DNA from: Rhizobium etli_C
GTDB lineage: Bacteria; Pseudomonadota; Alphaproteobacteria; Rhizobiales; Rhizobiaceae
Length of the DNA: 64,000 nucleotides
Assembly: GCF_014198605.1 (NCBI RefSeq)
Contig: NZ_JACIHU010000006.1
Direction: 5' to 3' (one strand)
A program made the position numbers and the translations under genes. Position 1 is the first letter of the stretch; each line of letters starts with the position of its first letter. Positions 8,932 through 16,544 of this stretch are shown here, piece by piece. The notes below the pieces were generated by a model. The model had not been told where the DNA came from, ran no database searches, and worked only from the letters and a program-made list of their open reading frames with translations.

Positions 8932-8974
8932 CACGCATTGTCGACGTTGTCATAGAAATATGTCGACGTTGTCA
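8917..8974. promoter_or_regulatory. Three LacI-type operator palindromes with exact 22-bp spacing
   Basis: Three 14-bp near-palindromes with a central CG lie in the divergent intergenic region: TGACGACGTTGTCA (8917-8930), TGTCGACGTTGTCA (8939-8952) and TGTCGACGTTGTCA (8961-8974). Their starts are exactly 22 bp apart, about two helical turns, so bound dimers would lie on the same face of the DNA. A central CG with GT/AC arms is normal for LacI-family sites. The adjacent lacI-type gene is the obvious binder. The first site overlaps the operon -35 box and the third lies 45 bases before the regulator start, so both directions could be controlled. Confidence 0.75.
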
Positions 8975-9018
8975 TCTAACTGGTTTAGAACGATTGCCAG
9001 CAAGGAGATCGGCGGGAC

Positions 9019-10035
9019 ATGGTCAGCATTATCAGCGTCGCGAAAGCGGCCGGCGTTTCGAATAAGACAGTCTCTCGCGTGATTAACGGCGAGCCCTACG
9101 TGACGGAGGAAACACGGGAGCGTGTGGAGAAGGCTATCCGGGATCTTGGCTACATCCCCAACATGGCTGCGCGCCTCATACGGTCGAGCCGCTCCAACAC
9201 CTTCGGCATCATCACAGATTATGTGTCTACGACGCCCTATTCGGTCGACATCGTGCGAGGAATACAGGATTGGGCCAATGCGAACGGGAAGACCATCCTC
9301 ATGGCTAATACTGGTGGCTCGTCCAAGAGAGAAGCTGACATCTGGAAAATGTTCCAGTCCCATCGAATCGACGGGGTTCTTTATGTGACAATGTATCGTC
9401 GCACCGTGGATCCTGAGGCCGGCGACGTCCGGATTCCGACGGTGATGATCAACTGCAGGCCCCAGACGGACGAACTATTGCCGTCGATCGAGCCGGATGA
9501 CTACCAGGGCGCGCAAGATCTTACCCGCTATCTGCTTGACCGGGGTCATCGAAAGATCGGCTACATCCGGCTCAATCCCATCTTGTTGGGTGCGCAGCTA
9601 CGCCTCGATGCCTTCCGTAAAACCGCTGCAGACTTTGGCCTTGCCGAGGGCGACCTGAGCATCCGTCTGGGCATGGAAGGGCCGGTCGGAGCGGAGAAGA
9701 ACTACATTTTTGCCGTTGCGACAGAGATGCTGCAACAAAAGGATCGGCCGACTGCGATCATGAGCGGCAATGACGAAATGACGATTCAAGTCTACATAGC
9801 AGCAATGGCATTGGGTCTGCGCATCCCTGAGGATGTCAGTATCGTCGGCTTTGACGATTTCCGGACGGTTTCCCTGGCGCTGAAGCCGGAACTGACCACT
9901 GCGGCCTTGCCTTATTACGATTTAGGTCTGGAAGGAGCCGAATTGTTGAATAGCGTGGTGGCGGGAAACAAGGCTCCGAGCAGCCGCGTTATGCCCTGCA
10001 AACTGGTCGAGCGAACGTCGGTGCGATCCGTATAG
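9019..10035 (+). CDS. LacI-family transcriptional regulator
   Basis: A 338-residue repressor. The N-terminal helix-turn-helix ISVAKAAGVSNKTVSRVINGE and hinge helix NMAARLIRS (residues ~4-60) are typical of LacI/GalR. The rest is a periplasmic-binding-protein-like effector domain with TAIMSGNDEMTIQVYIAAMALGLRIPEDVSIVGFDD near the C terminus. It is divergently transcribed from the six-gene fructan/DFA operon and adjoins three spaced operators. It most likely represses that operon until a sugar, perhaps the imported anhydride or its disaccharide product, binds. The inducer is not deducible. Confidence 0.9.
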   Translation: MVSIISVAKAAGVSNKTVSRVINGEPYVTEETRERVEKAIRDLGYIPNMAARLIRSSRSNTFGIITDYVSTTPYSVDIVRGIQDWANANGKTILMANTGGSSKREADIWKMFQSHRIDGVLYVTMYRRTVDPEAGDVRIPTVMINCRPQTDELLPSIEPDDYQGAQDLTRYLLDRGHRKIGYIRLNPILLGAQLRLDAFRKTAADFGLAEGDLSIRLGMEGPVGAEKNYIFAVATEMLQQKDRPTAIMSGNDEMTIQVYIAAMALGLRIPEDVSIVGFDDFRTVSLALKPELTTAALPYYDLGLEGAELLNSVVAGNKAPSSRVMPCKLVERTSVRSV

Positions 10036-10067
10036 TCTGACCTCAAGAGGCAGGAGCGCTTAGACCC

Positions 10068-10188
10068 GCGATCAATTCGGCAAAGCAGTGGTTATGCGGA
10101 TTTGGCGGGCGCTTGGCACGTCTTCAGGCTGATAGAACTGACCCGTCAGGCTGCCCGGCGAGTCAGGTTCCATAAATCAATGCTACGC
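10068..10188. repeat. Dispersed intergenic repeat, copy A
   Basis: This stretch shares long blocks with 18560-18714: GCGATCAATTCGG, GGTTATG-GGATTTGGCGG, CTTGGCACGTCTTC-GGC, and CAGGCTGC-CGGCGAGTCA-GTTCCATAA. Copy A lacks about 25 bases present near the left end of the other copy and has a different right end, which runs up to the stop codon of the hydrolase gene. No ORF fits it. It is not a transposase remnant that I can recognise. Confidence 0.7.
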
Positions 10189-11048
10189 TACCTGCACCGC
10201 AGGTGCCACCTTCCGACATTATCGTCGATGGCAGAAATGATTTCTTCCCAGTCGCCGTGATGAAGTTCGTGGCCACCGCCTTCGATCTTCAGCAAACTTG
10301 CATCCGTGACGGCGCGCGCGAGTGCCTCGCCGTACGCCAGCGGGAAGACCGGATCGGCCCTGCCATGAATGACGAGTAGAGGCACTTTCATTTCGTTCAG
10401 TCGGCCCTGCCAAGTCTCGCCGATTTCAAAGAGGATGCTATGGTTGGTGGCGCTGAGATAGCCTCCGGACCGGTCGAAATCCCGTTCAAGGAAAGCTCGG
10501 GTTCGGGCTTCGTCGAATGGATGCGCCGCTCCCGCAGTCAGGCGCGCGTCTTCGACCAGGTAGGCCACCGCGTCTGCCCGATCCGCCCAGTTTGCCTCGA
10601 CAGACATATGTTCCATCCAGGCCTCACCGCTGGACGGAAGGCCGGACGTGTCCATCCCGAGTGGCGATGTGCTTATCGCCGTCAGCGAAAGCACTCGTTC
10701 CGGATGCTTCAGCGCAGCGCCCTGACCGACCATACCGCCAAGGGAAAAGCCCACGACATGGGCGTTCAAAATCCCGTACCCGTCGAGCACGCGGAACACG
10801 TCATCGACGGCGTCGTCGAAGGTGTAGCCCGGCTGACCGGGAGGATATTTCGTCGAAAGACCTGTGTCGCGCTGATCATAACGGATCACGAAAAGGCCCC
10901 GATCGGCGAGCCGCTGGCAGAATTCCTGCGGCCACCATAGCATTGAAGCCATGCCACCCATGATTAGGAGCAGCGGCGGCTGGGTTGGATTGCCGAAGCT
11001 CTGCGTTGTGAGTTCGACCCCGTCGGTGCGGATAGCAAGCTCGCTCAT
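10188..11048 (-). CDS. Alpha/beta-hydrolase
   Basis: A 286-residue alpha/beta-hydrolase. The nucleophile elbow is GFSLGG (Ser102), the oxyanion-side motif is IMGGMASMLWW, the acid is the Asp in HGRADPVFP, and the base is the His in GGGHELHHGDW. The family includes esterases, lactonases and haloperoxidase-like enzymes; the substrate is unknown. The gene overlaps the upstream GST gene in an ATGA (11045-11048), so the two are co-translated, and a detoxification or aromatic-ester role is possible. The last residues (GRWHLRCR) abut dispersed repeat A, so the C terminus may have been altered by the repeat. Confidence 0.85.
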   Translation of the reverse strand: MSELAIRTDGVELTTQSFGNPTQPPLLLIMGGMASMLWWPQEFCQRLADRGLFVIRYDQRDTGLSTKYPPGQPGYTFDDAVDDVFRVLDGYGILNAHVVGFSLGGMVGQGAALKHPERVLSLTAISTSPLGMDTSGLPSSGEAWMEHMSVEANWADRADAVAYLVEDARLTAGAAHPFDEARTRAFLERDFDRSGGYLSATNHSILFEIGETWQGRLNEMKVPLLVIHGRADPVFPLAYGEALARAVTDASLLKIEGGGHELHHGDWEEIISAIDDNVGRWHLRCR

Positions 11049-11626
11049 GCCAGGCCCTCGCGACGCAACGCTGTTTGTACCGCGGGCCCCTTTTCGATCC
11101 GAGCGAGGTAGTCGTCAAACGGCTCGGGGAGGGGGAAGCCGAGGTGAGTCGCCCCCCACGCCAATTGAAAGAGATAGGCATCCGCGACCGTAAAGGTTTC
11201 TCCGAAAAGGTAGCCGCGATCCAATCGGCCCGCGAGGAAGCTGAACCAATGCAACAGCTGCTGGCGTGTGGGCTCCCTGACGTTCTCCGGAAGCGCGAGA
11301 TAGGTGGGGAACCGCTTGTGAATCTCGGTCGCGATAAAGCTCAGCATCTCGATCAGGCGGTAGCGGCTAAGATGGCCCTGGGGCGCAAGTTCGGCCGCGC
11401 GGTCGGCGATCCACGTCAGGATCGCGACATTTTCCGTCATCACTTCACCGTCGTCGAACATGAGAGCGGGAACATAGCCGGTGGGATTGATGTCCGGGTA
11501 GCGACCCCCGTCTTCAACTAGTTTCGTCTCGAGATCGACCTTGATCAAGTCGAATTGAATTCCAGCCTCCAGCATCGCGATATGATCTGCCAAGCTGGTG
11601 AACCCGGGTGCAGAGTAGAGTTTCAT
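11045..11626 (-). CDS. Glutathione S-transferase family protein
   Basis: A 193-residue GST. The thioredoxin-like N-terminal domain starts MKLYSAPGFTSLADHIAMLEAG and contains the glutathione-binding turn YVPALMFDDGEVMTENVAILTWIAD (cis-Pro followed by the E-N motif). The helical C-terminal domain includes FTVADAYLFQLAW. The usual Cys/Ser after MKLYYSPG is replaced by a Thr-Ser pair. It is the first gene of a two-gene operon with the alpha/beta-hydrolase. It could conjugate or isomerise a xenobiotic or an endogenous electrophile; the substrate is unknown. Confidence 0.85.
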   Translation of the reverse strand: MKLYSAPGFTSLADHIAMLEAGIQFDLIKVDLETKLVEDGGRYPDINPTGYVPALMFDDGEVMTENVAILTWIADRAAELAPQGHLSRYRLIEMLSFIATEIHKRFPTYLALPENVREPTRQQLLHWFSFLAGRLDRGYLFGETFTVADAYLFQLAWGATHLGFPLPEPFDDYLARIEKGPAVQTALRREGLA

Positions 11627-11952
11627 TCAGCCAATCCTTCCTTCGGTTCATGGTCTCAGAAGACGTAGGTTGTTGGGCGGCTGCCCGGTAGACGTCTTCT
11701 TCGTGTCCGCATACTGTGGCTAAGGTGGGGGGTGCCGCATCAGGCATATTGAGTAGGACCGTGCGAAAATGCGCCTCGAGGAGCAGATTAATCATCGGAC
11801 GATTGAGCACATCTAATCTGGGAGCCCTGCATGATATCGGTGCCAGCCTGCCAACTAGCCGTCATACCCCACACCCAGCTCCCAATTGTGCGCGCCGGCA
11901 CGGTTAAAACCTCAACTCGTTAATCTCGGAACTCCAGCTCTCGGAGCATTTT
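11627..11952. other. Intergenic region without a recognised gene
   Basis: This 326-base region separates the minus-strand GST gene from the plus-strand LuxR-type regulator, so it should hold both promoters. No convincing ORF, RNA gene or strong -35/-10 pair was seen. A GGAG at 11943-11946 serves as the likely ribosome site of the downstream regulator. Confidence 0.5.
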
Positions 11953-14829
11953 TTGTCGACTTTCCGCAAAAGGACGCGGTTCTCGGGCCGAATCGCAGAA
12001 CTCAATTCGATGGATTCTGCTTTCCGAGACGTCTCGGGCGGTCGGCAGCGTTGCATTCTTCTCGCGGCCGAAGCTGGTGGTGGAAAGAGCCGGTTGGTGG
12101 AAGAATTTACAAACCGGCTCTCAGGCCGCGCATTGATCCTTAAGGGTGGGTGCATTGAGCAACAGGAATCGGCGTTACCTTATGCGCCCGCTACAGGTCT
12201 GTTGCATGAACTGGCTCGCCTACGCGGCCAGTCCTTGATCAAATCGCTTGTCGGCTGCGAAGGCGCGCGAGAGCTGGCATGGCTCCTTCCTGAACTCGGC
12301 GAGCTATCTGAACGATTTGACGCGGGCATCGCGAGGTCGCGGCTTTTCGAGACGATGCGGAAGCTGTTTGAGGAACTGGCACGCGAGATGCCGCTCGTCG
12401 TGGTCATCGAGGACATTCACTGGGCCGATCAAGGAACCTTCGATCTGCTTCGCTTTTTGACGCGGCGACTGATGGACATCCGGCTCATGCTCATCGTTAC
12501 GTATCGAGCCGAGGAGGCAAGCCGCAACGCACTGCGGACAACCATTGGGGATATCTCTCTTTGCGAGGGCTCCGAGGTGCTTCAACTCCGTCGCCTCACC
12601 TATGCAGAGATCGCCGTCCAGCTCGAGGGCTTGCTAGGGCGGCCGCCGAAGCCTGCTGTGATCAACAGTGTCTATGCGCGGGGTTGCGGAATTCCGCTGT
12701 TCACCGAGGCCCTCATCGACGCGAGCGGAAGCCTGCGCGCAAATGTCACCGGCTCTCTCAATGACTATCTGCTGAGAGCCGTGAGAGAGGTGCCGCCATC
12801 CACCGGCGGATTGTTGAAAGTCATGGCGCTCGGAGGACCACAAATCACCCATTCGCTTCTTCGCAGCGTGACGAACAAACCAGACCTCGATCTGGTCGAA
12901 CTGCTGCGCCCTGCGATTTCGGCTGGGGTCCTGGTCCCCGATCGAGATGGATATGCGTTCCGCCACGCGCTCATCCACGACGCTGTGCGCGGCGACCTGA
13001 TCGCTGGCGAAAAGGTGGCCATCCATCGCCTCTATGCCGACGTGCTCGAACGTGGCTCGGTTCCAAGCTACCGCATTTGGCATTCTGTAGCGCTTGCGCG
13101 GCACTGGCATGGAGCCGGCCAAGCAGAGCGCTGTCTCAAATGGGCTTGGCAAGCTGCGGGGGAGGCCGCTGCCGCTTTCGCCTATATGGACCAGATGGAG
13201 ATGTTGAAGCTCGTGCTGGCGGCGTGGCCGGAGGTCGAAAATGCAAGGCGATTGATCGGAGCGGACCATTGTAAGGTTTTGGAACTCGCCGCTGACGCCG
13301 CTTGTTGGGCGGCGGAGGCGGAGCAGGGGCTCGCCTTTGTCGACCGCGCACTCGCTGAACTTGACGCCGATCGGTATGGTGAGCAGTTGGCGGCACTACT
13401 CCTGCAGCGTGCGGTGATGCGTCAGCATTCGCTCGTCTCAGGCGAGATCGCAGATCTCGAGCGTGCGCTTGACCATGCAGTCAGCCCAACAAGGCTTCGT
13501 GCTGACGCATTGGGGCAGTTTTCCCGCGCATTGATTTTGCGGGGGGAGTTCAACCGCGCCAAGCGATTGGGAGAGGAATTGAGGGACCTGGCAGAGAGGC
13601 TCGACGATGAGGAATACCGCATCGAAGGCATGATCATTGGGGCGATGCTGAACATGCCCCCGAACGCCTCTTGTATCGATGCTCATCGGATCGTCGTAGG
13701 GCGAGCGGAGCAGGCGTCCACCGGCCGAGTCGAGGTTCTTGCGGGCGCAGCGCTGCTGCAGGCCCTACTCGACGCAGGAGAGTATAGTCAGATTATTGAC
13801 ATTGGACCGGCAATCTTTGCGCGGACGGTCGAGCTCGGGCAGGCAAGGTATATCGGAGCTCTGGTTGGCGCGCCCCTTTGCCGCGCCTATTTAGACTTGG
13901 GCCGTGTCTCCGAGGCCACTGAAACATGCGAACGGATGGCGGCGTTAGATCCGCTGCCACTGGGACTTGTTCACGTCTTCGAATGCCAAGCTGAAATCGC
14001 CATCGTGTTAGGAGACGTGGACCGTATGGCGGCCGCGGTGAGTTCGCTGCGCGATCTTCCGCCCGGCCCCCAAGTTGCCAATCGAATGGCGGCCAATCTT
14101 CGTAGATATGAGATCGAAAGCCGAGCTCTCGCGGGGGATCGGGATGGGTCTGCAAGTTTAGCTAAATCCGCCCTGATGTTTCTAAAGGCCCAAGGAGGCG
14201 TGTCATGGCCGCTCATGGTCTCCGCCATGCGTGTTGCGGTCGATACGCGCCAGAAGGACGTTGTTCTCGAACTCGCAGAGCTCGCTGGCCGCGCTCCGCG
14301 ACGCAACAAGGTGGAGGACGCCGAAAATCTGGAAATCTCGGCTGAGATGTCGCGCGCTACGGCCTCTGACATAAACATGTGGGAGGCAGTATCCCGAAGC
14401 TGGGCCGATCTGAACCAGCCTTTCCGGCAGGCATACGCCCTTATGCAGGCAGGTGCCGCCGCATTGAACGCTGCCAAGCGAGTGCATGCGGCACGCAATT
14501 TCCGACAGGCATTTCGTCTTGCCCAATCAGTTGGCGCGCAACTTTTGTCCGACCAGATTGAGGCCTTCGCTGCGAAGGCCCGGATTGATTTACGAGATGG
14601 AGAGGACGATTGTGTTGGAAAAGCGCCATTTGGCCTAACTGATCGGGAACTTGAGGTACTTCGGCTCATCGCGGACGGACAGAGCAACCGCGACATCGCC
14701 AGGAATTTGTTTATTTCCTCGAAAACAGCGAGCGTGCACGTGTCCAACATTTTAAGCAAACTATCGGTGCCGAGTCGCGGCGCCGCCGCCGCGATAGCGC
14801 ACCGGCTGCGGATCGTCGAGCTGACATAG
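11953..14829 (+). CDS. Large ATP-binding LuxR-family regulator (LAL/MalT-like)
   Basis: A 958-residue regulator. An N-terminal AAA/STAND ATPase has Walker A at residues 39-46 (AEAGGGKS) and Walker B with VIEDIHWAD at 151-159. A long Ala/Leu-rich helical middle (about 380-870) looks like TPR-type repeats. The C terminus has a LuxR/GerE helix-turn-helix (LTDRELEVLRLIADGQSNRDIARNL, then KTASVHVSNILSKL). The start is TTG at 11953, with GGAG seven bases before it and an upstream in-frame stop at 11905; ATG at 12010 is the alternative. Proteins of this type act as ligand- and ATP-gated activators. It lies 450 bases upstream of bgsBA in the same direction and may control it, but this is only positional. 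Confidence 0.85.
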   Translation: MSTFRKRTRFSGRIAELNSMDSAFRDVSGGRQRCILLAAEAGGGKSRLVEEFTNRLSGRALILKGGCIEQQESALPYAPATGLLHELARLRGQSLIKSLVGCEGARELAWLLPELGELSERFDAGIARSRLFETMRKLFEELAREMPLVVVIEDIHWADQGTFDLLRFLTRRLMDIRLMLIVTYRAEEASRNALRTTIGDISLCEGSEVLQLRRLTYAEIAVQLEGLLGRPPKPAVINSVYARGCGIPLFTEALIDASGSLRANVTGSLNDYLLRAVREVPPSTGGLLKVMALGGPQITHSLLRSVTNKPDLDLVELLRPAISAGVLVPDRDGYAFRHALIHDAVRGDLIAGEKVAIHRLYADVLERGSVPSYRIWHSVALARHWHGAGQAERCLKWAWQAAGEAAAAFAYMDQMEMLKLVLAAWPEVENARRLIGADHCKVLELAADAACWAAEAEQGLAFVDRALAELDADRYGEQLAALLLQRAVMRQHSLVSGEIADLERALDHAVSPTRLRADALGQFSRALILRGEFNRAKRLGEELRDLAERLDDEEYRIEGMIIGAMLNMPPNASCIDAHRIVVGRAEQASTGRVEVLAGAALLQALLDAGEYSQIIDIGPAIFARTVELGQARYIGALVGAPLCRAYLDLGRVSEATETCERMAALDPLPLGLVHVFECQAEIAIVLGDVDRMAAAVSSLRDLPPGPQVANRMAANLRRYEIESRALAGDRDGSASLAKSALMFLKAQGGVSWPLMVSAMRVAVDTRQKDVVLELAELAGRAPRRNKVEDAENLEISAEMSRATASDINMWEAVSRSWADLNQPFRQAYALMQAGAAALNAAKRVHAARNFRQAFRLAQSVGAQLLSDQIEAFAAKARIDLRDGEDDCVGKAPFGLTDRELEVLRLIADGQSNRDIARNLFISSKTASVHVSNILSKLSVPSRGAAAAIAHRLRIVELT

Positions 14830-14960
14830 CCGCCAAGTGGTGACCAGCCGTCGCAGCTTGCGCGCAACCGTCTTCCGCCTCGGAGTGAGCTTCGTCCGGG
14901 ACGTACGATTTCGATCGCTCCAAATCTCGCCAAGGTTCATCAGTAATGGTCGGCCCCGGT

Positions 14961-14998
14961 CCAGCGAGTTCCATAACCTGCATTACGCCAGATTCGCC
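14961..14998. repeat. Dispersed intergenic repeat, copy B (right-end fragment)
   Basis: The sequence AGCGAG-TTCCATAACCTGCATTACGCCAGATTCGCC matches the right end of the copy at 18560-18714 with few changes and a 3-base deletion. It lies in the 449-base gap (14830-15278) between the LuxR-type regulator and bgsB. The rest of that gap holds no gene that I can support. Confidence 0.6.
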
Positions 14999-15203
14999 TC
15001 CGCAAAGTTGAAGTGTCCTGTCTCTGAAAGTAAGAATGTCGCTCTCCCCGCGTCAGACCGGCGCCGGGAAAATTGCGGGCGGCATTGGATCCGCCACGGC
15101 CGAAAAATGCCTGACTGGTTTCCCCGATAGACAAGGTGCAAGCCTGCGTCGGCGGGCTGGCGGCTATGGCTGTTCCGCCATTCGCCGATTTTGCGACCAT
15201 CCC

Positions 15204-15232
15204 TTGTCTACTATTTTTCGATGCGCTAAATT
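15204..15232 (+). promoter_or_regulatory. Possible promoter for bgsBA
   Basis: TTGTCT (15204-15209) and TAAATT (15227-15232) are 17 bases apart and end 46 bases before the bgsB start. The spacing is good and the boxes moderate. Read by eye only. Confidence 0.35.
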
Positions 15233-15278
15233 ATGCAAGAATGAGTTGCATCCGTTTGTGCCGGCTCGATAGGGACGG

Positions 15279-16544
15279 ATGGCTGCAAAGCGATACCTTT
15301 CGGATGTCAACATGATCTGGAATCATCGCATTACGCGCATCGTTGTCGGCCTGCTGCTGCTGACACTCGTGACTGTCGTCTCATTGCCGACGATTACCGG
15401 CTTTACGAGCCTTGATGGCACGGTCAATGCACGGTTTGCTGTCGTTAATGCCCCCATCGACGGCACGATTGCGGAAGAACCCCTCAAGGTCGGCAGCCCG
15501 GTCAAAGCGGGACAATCGCTCGCAGAAATCAAAAATACGCGCGTCAATCGCGCAATCCTCGCGTCGCTCGAGGCAGATCGCAACACCGCACTCGACCGTG
15601 TCGCGGCACTGAAAAAGGAACGGGACGAGCTCTCCGCGCTCCGCAATGAATTGTCTGCCAGATTGGAAGTCTACAGACAGACCACCATTGCCAATCTCGA
15701 ACGCGAAGTCGAAATCCTCAGGAAAAAGGTCGAGGTGTCGCAGGCCCAGGATCTGGTCGCGCAGGTCGACCTGGACCGTCGGATGGCACTCAACTCAAAA
15801 GGTATTCTGACGCAGAAGCTGGTTGAGGCCGCGCGTGCCGCCGGCGCTGCGACCGGCGGCGAGGTCGAAATCAGCAATCTGACGGTCGATCAGTTGGAAC
15901 AAAGGCTCAATGCGGTCCGCCAGGGTATCTTTGTCTTCGGCGACGGACAGAATGACGTGCCTTATTCGCGACAGCGTGAAGACGAGGTTGTCGTTCGCAT
16001 CAACGACTTGAACTCACGCATAGCGGAAAATGAGACACGAGCCGGCGAAGTCCAAAAGCAATTGGTCGAAGAGAGAAACCGCGTCAGCAGCCTTGAATCA
16101 GCAACCGCAATCGCGCCGTTCGACGGCATTGTCTGGAGCAGGAGTATCGTCAACGGTTCCAACGTCGTGCTGAACAACGAGCTGGTGCGCCTGCTCGACT
16201 GCCGGGAGCTGTTTGTGGATATCCTTGTTCCTGAAGTCAACTACGACGAGATTTATCCGGGACTTGTCGCGCAGGTGCGTTTGTTTGGCCGCAGTGATAT
16301 TTTCCAAGGTACGGTCGTCTCTGTCAGAGGCAGTTCGGCTTCGCTCGAGACCGATTCCTTTGCCGCCAGTTTGCCGCCGTCGACACAGCGCAACGCCCGA
16401 ATTCGGGTTCGCCTCGATCCATCTTTCCTGAACGACGACTTTGCGAACTTCTGCCAGGTGGGGCGCACGGTGCAGGTACGGTTTTCCAAGCGCGGCATCA
16501 ACGTATCCAACTGGGTTAAAAGCCTGTGGTTCAGTATCTTGTAG
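15279..16544 (+). CDS. bgsB: HlyD-type membrane fusion protein of the beta-glucan synthase (BgsB-like)
   Basis: A 421-residue protein with one N-terminal transmembrane segment (about residues 19-40, ITRIVVGLLLLTLVTVVSLPT), a biotinyl-lipoyl-like half-motif (VVNAPIDGTIAEEPLKVGSPVKAGQSLAEI), long coiled coils (about 90-150 and 240-275), then APFDGIVWSRSIVNGSNV and a beta-barrel. This is the HlyD/membrane-fusion architecture. It overlaps the next gene, a processive glycosyltransferase. In Sinorhizobium meliloti the same order, bgsB-bgsA, makes a mixed-linkage (1-3)(1-4)-beta-glucan, where BgsB is proposed to help export. Identity is assigned from architecture plus order; a cellulose- or alginate-type exporter partner is the alternative. 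An AGGGA precedes the ATG at 15279. Confidence 0.7.
   Translation: MAAKRYLSDVNMIWNHRITRIVVGLLLLTLVTVVSLPTITGFTSLDGTVNARFAVVNAPIDGTIAEEPLKVGSPVKAGQSLAEIKNTRVNRAILASLEADRNTALDRVAALKKERDELSALRNELSARLEVYRQTTIANLEREVEILRKKVEVSQAQDLVAQVDLDRRMALNSKGILTQKLVEAARAAGAATGGEVEISNLTVDQLEQRLNAVRQGIFVFGDGQNDVPYSRQREDEVVVRINDLNSRIAENETRAGEVQKQLVEERNRVSSLESATAIAPFDGIVWSRSIVNGSNVVLNNELVRLLDCRELFVDILVPEVNYDEIYPGLVAQVRLFGRSDIFQGTVVSVRGSSASLETDSFAASLPPSTQRNARIRVRLDPSFLNDDFANFCQVGRTVQVRFSKRGINVSNWVKSLWFSIL

Noticed and set aside
8917..8974. Regularly spaced repeats that might be read as a CRISPR array
   Set aside because: Only three 14-bp palindromes with 8-bp spacers in a divergent promoter. They fit LacI-type operators and there are no cas genes.
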